A stretch of DNA of 64,000 bases from Ichthyophis bannanicus. Taxonomy: Eukaryota > Chordata > Amphibia > Gymnophiona > Ichthyophiidae. Below, piece by piece: positions 21,444 to 32,200 of this stretch. Under the pieces are notes generated by a model. It was not told the origin of the DNA. It made no database searches and worked only from the letters and a program-made list of their open reading frames with translations. How positions within the stretch are numbered: the stretch's first letter is position 1; each line of letters starts with the position of its first letter. The stretch covers positions 310,001-374,000 of the forward strand of contig JAWIIG010000039.1 of NCBI GenBank assembly GCA_033557465.1, in the 5' to 3' direction. A program made the translations under genes and the position numbers.

Positions 21444-21542
21444 CCCAGAGGTACCGGGATTCGACTGGGGACACGATCAGGAAGGTTAAATTAGACTTAC
21501 CTGCTAATTGTAGTTCCTGGAGTGGAACCAGTCGAGTCCCGG
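21444..21542 (+). repeat. DIRS H internal complementary region
   Basis: Reverse complement of the element's left end (about 15,713-15,750) followed by that of its right end (about 21,945-22,003). This is the antisense copy of the circle junction that DIRS elements use to restore their ends. Confidence 0.9.
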
Positions 21543-21843
21543 ATCCCTCCCAGGTTGCGTTGGCAAACCAGGGTGCCAGCAGTTCTTGACACAGGTTGCA
21601 CAGGTAAGACAAGCTTTATTTCTGTGGTGTGCATCGTAAAAAACAAACAAAAAAAACCAAACCAAACCAAACACTTAAGTGTTCTTCCTTTCTCAGACTT
21701 CGTCTCTCCTATGCTGTGGGGGGAGTGGTCTGTGCAAAGTTTTTGGTCACAGTTGACTGTAGGGGCTAGTTCTGTTGGTTTTTGCATTTAATGCTTTATT
21801 TCTTACTTGTTTCTCCGCTGAGTCTGCTTTGTCAATAGGTTAC

Positions 21844-21960
21844 TGGTCACAGAGGGCGGACTCTGGGAAGATATACCCTTGATGTCACAAAAAGGGGAGT
21901 TTCTCAGTCTCCAAGCTGCTAGATGAGATAGGGAACCCAGAGGTACCGGGACTCGACTGG
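21844..21960 (+). repeat. DIRS H inverted terminal repeat, right
   Basis: Reverse complement of 15,728-15,845. Between the internal complementary region and this repeat (21,543-21,843) is a non-coding A/C-rich linker. Confidence 0.92.
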
Positions 21961-22003
21961 TTCCACTCCAGGAACTACAATTAGCAGGTAAGTCTAATTT
22001 AAC

Positions 22004-23569
22004 CATACTCCAATAACTGATCTGTTCTGTCTACACTGCCCATTATGTTGTTGTAGTCAACAATAACTTGTGCCTTTCGAATTGGCTTATCATTACGATC
22101 TCTTTTTCCAGTGTCAACTACAGAGCCATCATGACAGTTGGACAACATTGTTACATAATTCTTATCATACCAGCAAAGTGCTAGCAGTTTATCTGTTGTA
22201 CGATATGTGACATCTCCTCGTTTCAATTTGCTTCCATCTACATTTAGACGCAGGTCAGTAGGCATACCAACTCGACTGGATCGTACCGTTCCAAAGCAGG
22301 ATGTTGCTCGGTCATACAGATCCATACAGAGTTCTGGACTGTTGTAGTAGTTATCCACAGCCAATCGATAGCCTTGATCAAGCAGTCCATCCATCAGATT
22401 CAGCACAATACAGTAGCTACTTCCATGTAAACCATCACTTAGAACTGCATCTTGACCTGAGTATAGCATATACTTCCAGGTGTATCCACTACGTGACTCA
22501 CACAGCTCATATGATTTGATGCCAGATCTTGAGTGTTTTGTAGGTATGTATTGTTTGAAATATAACCTTCATTTGAAAAGCAGTAGAGATTCATCAATTG
22601 AAATGTCTTGTTCCGGGATATAAACAATTTGGAATCGCTTTGTGATAATGTCATAGAATGGACGAAGCTTCCAAATGCGATCACTCTCGGGTTTCTGTGT
22701 TGCATTGTTTTGAAAGTGAAGGGCCTGTAATATTTGCTTATATGTATTTTGGCTCATTGCTGATGGAAAGAATGGAGTTTCTAACAGTACAAGTCGATCA
22801 TAGGCTTCTTGATTATTCCCATAGCTATCGTCAACGCCAACATTCTCCATATAGCATTATGGTCAACGTTTTGCCATTTTCTCATTCGGGCATGAGGCTT
22901 GTCAGCTGGTATTTTAGCACACAGTTCTGCTGCATAGCGATTTGTCTCAAGAACAATCATTGAAATTAGTTTATCTGTAACAAAGAGCTTGTAGAAGTCC
23001 AATTTAGTTGCATTGACACCCATACGTGTGGCTATGCCTGGTTGTGCAATGAAAGGAAACTGACGGACCTCTTTTGGAGTTGTTTTCCATGGAAGACTGC
23101 TTCTTCTTGTCCATACTTGTGATGTAGTTGCATTATCGCCACGGTCTGCAGTATGACGGCAGAGGGAAGCTTTGCCAAGAGGATTTATATTTACAGATGG
23201 TTCAGCCGCGGCCACAATTGTAAATGAAAATGTTTTATTATAGTTGACATTTTTCAAACTGAACAATTTATCAATATAAATGTGACATTTAGTGTTTTGT
23301 TATACCTAAAGACATAGCTGATATATAGGTGTCATAAATAATGTCTGCAAATAATTACTAACCTGGAGGTTCAGCTGCGGCTGCTACTGAATCTGAGTCA
23401 CTGTCATCCGAGCCTTCAAAGTCCACATTTTTTGTGAAAACGTCTTCAGTTTCATTATCAATGACATCTTCGCCACTGCTATTACTGTTACCATCACTTT
23501 CTGTGAGAAACCTAATGACTTAGCAGCTTTATATCGTTCTTTTCGCATTCTTTTACCAGCTGACTCCAT
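22004..23569 (-). pseudogene. piggyBac transposase, N-terminal and catalytic part
   Basis: Cut-and-paste transposase of the DDD type. From ATG at 23,567-23,569: basic start (MESAGKRMRKERYK), an acidic region needing a frame change (EDVIDNETEDVF), then DFYKLFVTDKLISMIV (RNase H-like fold entry). The three catalytic aspartates are visible: ISIDESLLLF (about 22,580), RLAVDNYYNSPEL (about 22,350) and GSVDRTDQLLEY (about 22,020). A frameshift near 22,790 and a TGA after the first aspartate (about 22,565) disable it. A GT...AG-like gap at about 23,230-23,360 may be a small intron or a deletion scar. The gene is cut at 22,003 by DIRS H. Confidence 0.88.
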
Positions 23570-23875
23570 CTTGTTTACTTTACTTTTAATTCTAAATGAC
23601 CTATTGCTAATGACCTATTTGCAGGTTGTTTTCTGGCTGTTTTGGCCTGGTGTATAAATAGAAACACTAGCACAACTCTCTTTTCATCAGTCCAAATGTG
23701 TGTTGTCATTAGCTTCTGGTATTTCGTTCATTAATATTTAGTATCTGCGTCATTGCGCCGATCCCGAATATTTTGGGCTCGGCCATTTGGTCAGAATTTT
23801 GGGTCCCGAGTATTTCGGGACCGGCCTGGAAAGGGTTAATCAACATGTTGTGTATTCAGTGCATTTGCTATGGTG

Positions 23876-24776
23876 CCATCATATAGAAACCATAGAAGCA
23901 TGACAGCAGGAAAAGACCACATGGCCTACCTAGTCTGCCCGCAAATCCAAATCCAGCCCCAAATAAGATATCTAGGCGTCGTCATTGACCAAGCTCTCAC
24001 CTTTAAACAACAAATCAACAAAACCGCTGGGACGATATTCCACAAAGCTAAAACTGTTCAACGCCTCCGACCCCTCCTAGAACCTCATGACTTCAGGACA
24101 GTAATGCAAGCTGTGACACTCCCTCATCTGGATTTCTGCAACATAATCTACCATGGACTTCCTGCCTCACACACCAACCCCCTCCGAACTACCTTAAATA
24201 CTACAGCAAGGATTATTCAGAATGCAAAAAAACGGGATCACATCACCCCAATCCTAAGAGACCTCCACTTCCTTCCAATACAAGCAAGAATCAAGTACAA
24301 AGCTATCCTACTCATCCACAAGACTATCCACCAAACACGGAACACCTCACTCCACCCCCTACTGCCTCGCCCATCCCACAACAGATCAACCAGACATTCC
24401 TCCAATAACTCCATCGCCGTCCCCCACAAAAGAACCAAATCCACACAACGGACCTGCAACAGAGCCTTCGAACTTTATGCTCCATCCCTCTGGAACTCTC
24501 TACCGAACCACATCAGGAACAACGCTGACATCACATTTAAAAAACAGCTGAAGACAATCCTATTCCGTGAACATCTCTGAACAGAAATACCACCCTATCC
24601 GCATGATCTAATACTTAGATTCAGCAGAAGTATACATGTCTATGTCTACCCAAATCATTAATTGTTGCCCCTTGGTGATGGTCCCACCCTGAAAAATTGC
24701 CCCCCCCCTTATGTTATATGTTGCACCGCTTTGACCCGGTGAAAAGCGGTATATAAATGCAGTTAAATAAATAAAT
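23876..24776 (+). mobile_element. L2-type LINE, 5'-truncated, preceded by a CR1-type tail
   Basis: An open frame from 23,870 to 24,580 holds the C-terminal RT region: IRYLGVVIDQALTFKQQI, LPHLDFCNIIYHGLP, DHITPILRDLHFLP and LWNSLPNHIR with a FKKQLKTILF end. The 3' UTR closes with GCACCGCTTTGACC, GCGGTATATAAAT and AAATAAATAAA. The first 65 bases instead match the CR1 tail at 46,866 and the complement of 53,510-53,575, so the start is a chimera or a second truncated insertion. Confidence 0.8.
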
Positions 24777-24782
24777 CAACAA

Positions 24783-27190
24783 CTAAAATAGTTCCCTATT
24801 TTATGTTAGAGATCCTCTGTTTGTCAAATGCTTTTTTGACTTCAGATGCTGTTCTCGTCTCTGTCACCTCCACTGGGAGACTATTTCACGCATCTACCAC
24901 AACTTTTCGTAAAAAAAAAAAATATTTCCGCATATTACTCCTGAGTCTATCCCCTTTCATTCTCATCCTATGTCCCCTTGTAGCAGAGTTTGCTTTCAAT
25001 CAAAAGAGGCTCTTTTCCTGTGCCTTTATGCCACGGAGGTATTTAAACATGTCTATCATATCTCCTCTATCTAGCCTTTCCTCTAAAGTATACATATTAA
25101 AATTCTTAAGTCTGTCATATGCTTTATATAATGAAGACCACTAACCATTCTAGTAGCTACCTTTTGCACTGACTCCAACACGTTTATATCCTTTTGACGG
25201 TGTAGTCTCCAGAACTGTACACAGTTCTCCAAATAAGGTCGCACCAAAGACTTATACAGAGGCTTTATCACTTCCTTTTTTCTGCTGGCCATTCCTCTCC
25301 CTATGTACTGAAGCATCCTTCTAGCTTTTGCCATCGCCTTTTCTAATTTTAAGATCATCAGACACAATCACGCCAAGGTCCCGCTCTTCTTTTGTGGACA
25401 GAAGTACTTCACACCCTACGCTGTACAGTTCCTTCGGATTTTTGCAGCCCAAATGCATGACCCTGCTTTTTTTTTTAGCATTAAATCTCAGCTGCCAAAT
25501 TCTTGACCATTCTTCAAGCTTAGCTAGATCCGTCCCCAAGTTATCTACTTCTTCCTGGGTGTCTATTCTATTGCAGATTTTGGTATCATCTGCAAAGAGG
25601 CAAATCTTACCTAACAGCTCTTCTGCGATATATCACTAACAAAGATATTAAAAAGAATCAGACCAAAGACAGAATCCTGCGACACTTCCTTCTCCTTAGA
25701 GGGAGCTCCATTTACCTGTACTTTTTGTCGCCTCCCACTCAACCAGTTTCTAACCCAAGCAGTAACTTTAGGGTCCTTCCCTACGGTGCTCAGTTTGTTT
25801 ATAAGTTGCCTGTGCAGAATGTTGTCAAAGACTTTACTGAAATCCAAGTACACCACATCTAGGGCTCTCCCTTAACCCAACTCCCTGGTCACCCAGTCAA
25901 AGAAATCAATCAGATTTGTCTGACAAGACCTGCCTCTGGTGAATCCATGTTGCCTCAGATCCTGTAATCTGTTGGACTCCAGAAACCTCACTATTTTCTC
26001 TTTCAGCAGCACTTCCAATAATTTACTCACCACCAAAGTTAAACTAACTGGCCTGTAGTTTTCAACCACTTCCTTACTTCCGTTTTTGTGTAAAGGGATC
26101 ACATGTGCCTCTCTCCAGTCCTTGGGCACCACTCCTAACTCCAACAAGGCATTGAAAAGGTCAGTCAATGGAACTGCTACAACGTCCCCAAGTTTTTTTC
26201 AGTGTTTTCGGATGTCTCCCATCCAGTCCCATTGCTTTGTCTGCTTTTAGTTCAGCTAATTCCTCACGAACAGTCTTCTGAAAATCGTTTGAGATCCCTG
26301 TCGCTTCTGTTCCTATTTATGCATGTTTTTCTGATACTCTGCTCCTGGCCCTTCATCTGTGAACACAGAACAGTAATCTTTAAGCAATTCCGCTTTATCC
26401 TCATCAGCGTCTACATATTCCTCCCCTTCACCCTTGTGTCCGACAATACCACTTTTGCTCTTCCTCCTCTCATTACCATATTTGACAAATGTCTTATCTC
26501 CCCATTTTATTGCGTTGACTATTTCTAGTTCTGTTTGTATCTTTGCTTTCTTGACTACTTTGCTTGCTTCTCTGTTTTTCCAAATACAGATGCCTGTCTT
26601 CCGCTCTGTGAGCTCTTGTATTTCATGAAGGCTTTCACCTGTTCAGCTACTCCTTTTGAGAACCATGGTGGCCTCCTTTTCTTTTTACCTTTATTTACTT
26701 TTCTAACAAAGGTTTGTTGCCCTTAAAATATTCCCTTTCAGTTTTGCCCACTATTTTTCTACATTCCCAAGTTGTTCCCATCCTGTTAGTGACTCCTTTA
26801 GGTATTGGCCCATCTTGGCAAAATTAGTTTTCCTAAAGTCTAAGATCATTAGAGCTTGCCCAGTATGTCTCAAGTTATCTGTTATGCATAAAAAATTAGT
26901 TCTGTTCACGGAAGAAATAGTTGCAGTGAAACACACCTCCCCTAGGGTCCAAATTGGAAACGAGCCACCACTCCAAAGAATCAAACACCTAGGAATAAAT
27001 GGATCAGAGTGTGTTCTGGTAGGTTGCAACATGTAACATGGAGACACCCTCTCCGTCAAGAGATATCCCTGCATAATGCTTTCTCTTCTTTGGAAAATGA
27101 GTTCCCAATTAGTGGAAACTGAAGTGGCCTTCATTGAAAAGGTTAGTGCCCAACTACTGATAAAGCACCAAGCCTGAAGAAAAAATTGCA
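24783..27190 (-). mobile_element. CR1-type LINE, decayed RT
   Basis: Read on the minus strand from right to left: a linker with RKTNFAKMGQYLKESLTGWEQLGN (about 26,800), RT motifs VPKDWREAHVIPLHKNGSK, VENYRPVSLT, GFTRGRSCQTNLIDFFDWVT (about 25,880-26,130), VVYLDFSKVFDN (about 25,830), and KARRMLQYIGRGMAS, PLYKSLVRPYLENCVQFW near 25,200. The YADD box region is destroyed and there are many stops. It is closely related to the plus-strand CR1 at 50,142-53,575. Confidence 0.85.
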
Positions 27191-27690
27191 AAACAGGAGC
27201 CTGTTACTACATGGAGATTCCATCATCAGAGGGATTAACTTGGGAACATAGTCCAAAGGACAGAAGATGGTCAAATACTTCCCAGGTACTTCAGCCAGCA
27301 GGATTACAAACCAAATTGCAATGCCTACTTTCTGCACGGATTATGCCAACAAAGTTAATGGTTATCCACTTGGGTACAAATGATCTGGCTAGAAACAGTA
27401 TCTCTACAGTAAAAAGTGGTTTCCAGCTTTTGGGAGGGAAATTTAAACCCATTATCAACACTATAACATTCTCAGAGGTTCTACTTGTTCATGATAAGGG
27501 AAAGGGATACTGCATCGTATAAATAACTTTAACTTTAATATGTGGCTCCAGCCTTGGTATATCTAGAAGGATTTAGATGTATAGGCAACGTGGGCAAAAG
27601 ATGGAACAACAAAAGGCTGTACTGTGATCCTGGACTGCATCTCTCTGTCCCCTCACACATACATCAAAAAGAGTGCCACAAAGATACAAT
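27190..27690 (+). pseudogene. SGNH-hydrolase-like (LINE ORF1 esterase) relic
   Basis: Plus-strand frames read LLHGDSIIRGINLG (block I, GDS), VIHLGTNDLA (block III, GxND) at about 27,360, and CDPGLHLS (block V, DxxH) at about 27,625. This order is that of SGNH esterases, which occur in ORF1 of CR1-group LINEs and in a few other retroelements. Spacing is roughly normal but the frame is interrupted. It lies head to head with the minus-strand CR1, so it is either an unrelated fragment or an inverted piece of the same family. Confidence 0.6.
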
Positions 27691-27739
27691 TGCAATCATA
27701 TATAATGGGACTCATAAAAATTATATCATACATTTTTAT

Positions 27740-28320
27740 GTGTAAATAATTATAATCCAAAAGCTCTTTATTTACATTGCACAACCCCTATTATCTACAA
27801 CTTTCTTGTTATACCAGGAACTCAAACTGGAAATTACTGGTTGAAATAAATCTCAAGTCACACCTCCTGGTTAAACTCATTATCATTCCAAAAGTATATG
27901 TTCTTACATATTAAACATTTACATGAAAATCCATGTTCATAAACATTGGGAAGAACCCTATATCAGAGAAGCTCACAGCATTAATCAAACTCTAACATGC
28001 TATAACACAAGCTGCACCCCTGTGTTAGCAATCGCAATGCCCCCTTCTTAGTTGAAAAAAACCCATTACCACGGACCCCTTAAACTTGTGTGGCGTTTCA
28101 GTCAAACCTGACCCCGCTTGCTCGTTTTGTCATTAGACTATGGCTTTGTCAAAGGATGTTGTAATCTCCGCCACATGTGGGGTTCTACCAAAACAAATAG
28201 AAACTGGTAACAACTGGTAACAGAACCCACAAGTGATGGGGTCATACTGGACTTAATGCTTACCATTTATGGATTTTTATCAGCCTTAGTCCTAATACTT
28301 AACCAGACCATCTGGTGATC
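27740..28320. other. unassigned AT-rich stretch
   Basis: No coding frame or terminal repeat recognised. The minus strand between 28,080 and 28,170 has TTTGACAAAGCC followed at a distance by GACTGAAACGCC, faintly recalling hammerhead cores but with a poor fit. Confidence 0.35.
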
Positions 28321-28497
28321 ATAAGAACATAAGATATGCCATACTGGATCAGACCAAGGTCCATCAAGCCCAGTATCCTGTTTCCAACAGTGGCCAATCT
28401 AGGTCATACGTACCTAGCAGTATCCCCAAGAGACACAGGTTCCACAATGCTTGTATTGGGTCAAGCATTGATATCCTGGGTCCCTTTTTAATAATGG
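28321..28497 (-). mobile_element. CR1-type LINE 3' UTR, short copy
   Basis: Starts TAAGAACATAAGATATGCC and contains CAAGGTCCATCAAGCCCAGT, the complement of the CR1 3' end, almost identical to 51,041-51,215. No coding sequence remains. It ends where the DIRS G terminal repeat begins. Confidence 0.8.
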
Positions 28498-28667
28498 TAT
28501 CTCCAGGAACAAGCAGGAATGTAGTCTTCACTTATGGGTACCTCGGTACCGACGGAGCCTGCGCGGGAACGCTCCCCAGCATCCAATCAGAAAGCTTTTG
28601 GGAGCATCCCACAGCGCCTGCGTGCTGCCTTCCCGCCTTTCCCAACTGTCTCTCTCCAGTAATTCGT
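28498..28667 (+). repeat. DIRS G terminal repeat, first tandem copy
   Basis: 170 bases starting TATCTCCAGGAACAAGCAGG, repeated head to tail by 28,668-28,850. Both resemble the complement of the right end of copy E (56,551-56,717). Confidence 0.85.
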
Positions 28668-29037
28668 TATCTCCAGGAACAAGCAGGAATGAGTCTTCAC
28701 ATATGGGTACGTCGGTACCGACGGAGCCTGCACGGGAATGCTCCCCAGCATCCAATCAGAAAGCTTTTGGGAGCATCCCTCGCGCCTGCGCACTGCCTTC
28801 CCACCTTTTCCACTGCCTCTCCTCAGTTTTCGTTTTTCCGCGGAGCCGGCAGGACGTCGTCCTGTCACCGCAGAAACTTTTTTTTTTTTAAATCCTTTAT
28901 TTCTTGTTTTCTTGTGGTCGCGGCTGTTTTCCCGCCGCTACCGGTACCGCCGGTGGGTTTTTTCTTTTTCTTAAAAACTCAGTGATTTTTCCTCTGTTTC
29001 TGTCTTAACTTTTTTAGGCCTACAAGGCCTCTCCATT

Positions 29038-31142
29038 ATGGAGCCGCCTTCTCCTAAGAAGTGCCTTCACTGTGGAAACACAGTTTTCTTTTTAGACTCC
29101 AATGCCTGGTGTCTAACCTGTTTGGGTCCTGACCCTTTTTCCCCTGAACATTCAGGCTGCAATACTGTGAGAAGATCTTCCCTCTTTCGAGTTTCCCTCG
29201 ATACCGTTTTCCCTCCTGCAGTGAGGGCACCGGCCTTTTCTTCTCTACAAAATCAGGTAACCCACAAACAGTCTGTTAAGACTTGCCAATCCTTGAGTGG
29301 TAGGTCTCATGCCAAGCATGATGACGGCTCCGGCCTTGCCCTCAAGAACCCATTGGCATTAAACCCCGGCGGGAGTCTTCGGGCTCCAAAGCATCTCAGG
29401 GGTTTCAGGTTGTTCCTGGGGCTCACCCCTCACAGAACATACCTGAGCCATGCTCGGTGGTGGCATCCGCTTCGAGCGGTACCGATACCCCGGCATCGGC
29501 ACCGGTGTTGAGTGTTCCACTCTTCACCAGGGATCGTCATCTGGCGTCCTCGGTACCTTCGGGACCGATCGATACGTTCCAGATTGACTTTCCTGTATCT
29601 GAGCCATGCTCGGGGATGGCACCCGCTTCGAGCGGTAGCGATACCCCGGCATCGGCACCGGTGTTGAGTGTTCCACTCTTCACCAGGGATCGTCATCTGG
29701 CGTCCTCGGTACCTTTGGGACCGATCGATACGACCCAGATTGACTTTCCTGTATCGGCATCGCCGATACCTCCACCGACGCCGGTACCCTCTAGGCATGC
29801 ATCGATAGACTCGCTCCCTTCGATGCCGAGTCTGGAATCGATATCTAGTCTAGATGACTGGGTACCGACACGTCTCGGAACCGACCGTTATCGTTTCCGG
29901 ATACGCAGTACCGAGGATATTCACCAAGCGTCTCTGGTTGCCTCGGTACCGCTTGAGCAGCCTCCGATAATTGCTTCGATGACATTACCGTCTCCGATTC
30001 CGCCTCAGGTATCGGTATCGATTCCTGCAGTTACATCGGTACCATCGATCCTTTCTATGCCTAGTTTGGAATCGATACCTGGCATGGACGATGCAGTACT
30101 CACTGCCTCAAATCGTGACTGCCAGTACCACTATCCATTTAGTGGGGTTCTTTTTCTGCACCAGACCAGTACATCCTCTGGTGCTCAGGCTGCTCCTTCA
30201 ACCTTAGCTTATCCAGAGGTAGATCCCATTGGAGATCCTTCTTTTCAGAAATTTCTCCTTGACATGGCAACCTTTCTTGCTATTCCTATCCCTGGCTGTG
30301 ACTTTACTTGAGGCTGTCCTGCAGAAAAGGAAAATATAATGCTTCCTTTACATCATTCTTTGCAGGATCTTCTTCTGAGGATATGGGAATCACCTTTAAG
30401 GGTTCCCTCACCTTCTACAGCAACTAATGTTCTGTATCAGGTGCCCCCCTCTCCAGGGTTTCAAAAAACTCAACTTCCCCATCATTCCATTGTAGTGGAA
30501 TTAGCAATGAGGAAGGTAAAAAGCAAGAAGAAGCATTCTTCTTATCTGCCAGGTCTTGATGCCTTTGGACGTCAAACCTTCCAAACATCTATGCTGGCAT
30601 CAAGGATTATCTCTTATATATTTTATATGAGTCTAACACTCCAGGAGGTCACAAAGAAATTATCCCTTTTGACTCCTTTTTTATCAGAGCCTAAGGCTGC
30701 AGACTATTCCTTGCTTCTTAGTCATAGCCGGAATATCTCTTGGTTTCTTTCTCGTGCTTCTCTAGACTCTTTTGAGTCTGTTAGCAGATCCTCTGCTATT
30801 GCCATTGGAGCACGTCGTAGAGCCTGGCTCCAAGCTTCAGACTTGAGCAGATGGGCACAACACACACTGGGTAATTCTCCTTGTACTGGAGAAAATCTCT
30901 TCAATAAGGAGGCTTTATGTCAGGTTGCTCATTGCTCCACTGACTTCCCTGGTTCTGGAGACCATTCTAAGCCGCCTTCTTCCCCAGGAGGTAGGAAATG
31001 TCCTACCAAACCTTCTTTCCCTAAGAAAAGAAGGTTTCACTCTTCTACTGCCCATCATCCAGATGTACCCAAGCAAGGGACACCTCGTCCTAGTCTGAAG
31101 AATCCAAACTCTAGCCAGTCTGAGCATACCCAGCAACCATAG
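29038..31142 (+). pseudogene. DIRS G gag-like protein in three frames
   Basis: The start ATG at 29,038 gives MEPPSPKKCLHCGN then WCLTCLGPDPF, a zinc-binding CxxC...CxxC pair also present in copy E (CTKCGG...CLKCLGPDH). A serine/proline-rich region with a 52-residue in-frame tandem repeat follows (29,444-29,755), then SFQKFLLDMATFL, YQVPPSPGFQKTQLPHHSIVVE and SSAIAIGARRRAWLQASDL, all paralleled in E. Frame changes near 29,470 and at the stop near 30,311 make it non-functional. The role in particle assembly is inferred from position. Confidence 0.8.
29444..29755 (+). repeat. 156-bp tandem duplication within gag of DIRS G
   Basis: Two units (from 29,444 and from 29,600) of 156 bases, nearly identical, 52 codons each, so the duplication keeps the frame. 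Each begins TGAGCCATGCTCGG. Confidence 0.85.
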
Positions 31143-31394
31143 GTTCCTGAAGGTTGCAATCTACAGTTAACTTCTTCTTAGCAGAAGTTTGTTCACTGTT
31201 TTTTCTTAAAGCTCTACACTTGGTTTTCCTTCTTCAGTATGCTAAGCTGTCAGGATATTCTTGTCCATGGGTTACAGAATTCTCCTCTTCTTACTAACAA
31301 GAAGGGAAGTTACAGCTATCCTATGATAGTTTCTGTTCCAACATGAACATTTTTTTCCTTCAGCTGACTCACCATATGGTAAGTCACCTGTTTC

Positions 31395-32200
31395 TCTATT
31401 TTATTTTATTTTATTTTATTTATTTAACACTCATTTTTATACCGCATCTTCCAGAGATCAGTTGCGGTGTACAAATAACAACAATTAACAAAGCGAAGTT
31501 TGTTTTACATAGAACATCTTAAAATAACATAGAACATGGAACATCTTAAAATATGATAAATTAATCAAAGTTAAGTCAAGGAAACTAAACAGTGAATTTA
31601 AACTGGAACCGTGTTAAAACAATTAACTAACAAAATGTAGTGTGTATATACATAAGATAGTACATAACAGATGTAACTATATACATAAGGGGGTATTAGG
31701 GCGTAAGAGATTGGATCGTCATTTCGTTTGAGTTATGTGTGTTGTCCATTTAGGTGGGAGGTTTGTGCTTTGTGTAGTCGGTTACCTGTTTAGCCTTTAT
31801 CTAAGTTGAGTGTAAGGTTTTCCATGGTGTTGTAGTGTTTAGTGAATAGATAAGTTTTTAATTTTTTATGGAATTCCATGATCTCTGTTAGTGATCGCAG
31901 ATCCTCTGGTAGGGAATTCCAGATAGTTGGAGTTTTGTGAGAGAAGGCTCTATTGTTGGTTAATTTATGTGCTTTTATGAAGTCCTTCGGAATCTTTAGT
32001 TTATTTAATTGTTCTTTTCTGTGAGGAGGTTTAGGTGTTTCTTTGCATATTAGATTACATAGTGTAGTCGGAGCCATGTCATTTAATGCTTTGAATGAGG
32101 TTATTATTGTTTTATATATTATCATGCTTTGTATTGGTAACCAATGAAGGGATGCTAGTATTGGTGTGATGTGTTGGAGTGAGTTTACCCTCTCATCCAG
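31395..32200 (-). mobile_element. L2-type LINE, 5'-truncated
   Basis: The left end has TTTTATTTTATTTATT and taccgcatcttccagag...gcggtgtacaa, the complement of an L2-type 3' end. The minus-strand frame at 31,790-32,125 reads IYKTIITSFKALNDMAP, NNRAFSHKTPTIWNSLPEDLR and KLKTYLFTKHY, the C-terminus of the RT protein. Upstream HITPILASLHWLP precedes the truncation. Confidence 0.8.

Larger units (their letters stand above)
15713..22003 (+). mobile_element. DIRS element H (tyrosine-recombinase retrotransposon)
   Basis: A complete 6.3-kb DIRS copy. Order: 5' end TTCCTGATCG, inverted terminal repeat, GC-rich leader, gag, RT/RNase H, methylase-like segment, tyrosine recombinase, internal complementary region, second inverted repeat, 3' end. 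It lies in the piggyBac transposase gene with no evident loss of target. The tetranucleotide CATA is found at both host junctions (left agCATAttcc, right aacCATActcc), which could be a short duplication or the recombination overlap. Several frameshifts and an internal hAT element show it is inactive. Confidence 0.92.
14971..23839 (-). mobile_element. piggyBac element interrupted by a DIRS element
   Basis: A minus-strand piggyBac transposase is split into 22,004-23,569 (N-terminal) and 15,260-15,712 (C-terminal). Candidate termini sit at matching TTAA sites: TTAA then CCCTATCAAGGC at 14,971-14,986, and GCCTGGAAAGGG then TTAA ending at 23,839. Read inward these are CCCTATCAAGGC and CCCTTTCCAGGC, an imperfect inverted repeat with TTAA target duplications, as expected for piggyBac. 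The element without the DIRS would be about 2.6 kb. Confidence 0.75.
28668..31390 (+). mobile_element. DIRS element G (same family as E), gag half only
   Basis: Has the 5' terminal repeat with the palindrome CGTCGGTACCGACG, a T-rich leader and a gag-like coding region to 31,142. No RT, RNase H or recombinase follows; an L2-type LINE begins at about 31,395 and I see no DIRS sequence beyond it. The copy is therefore incomplete at its 3' side. Confidence 0.8.

Noticed and set aside
28080..28170. Possible second hammerhead motif on the minus strand
   Set aside because: TTGACAA and GAAAC are present but no convincing stem II or stem I pairs them.
29430..29798. Repetitive minus-strand frame over DIRS G gag
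   Set aside because: Arises from the tandem duplication and palindromic GGTACC motifs; the sense strand is gag.
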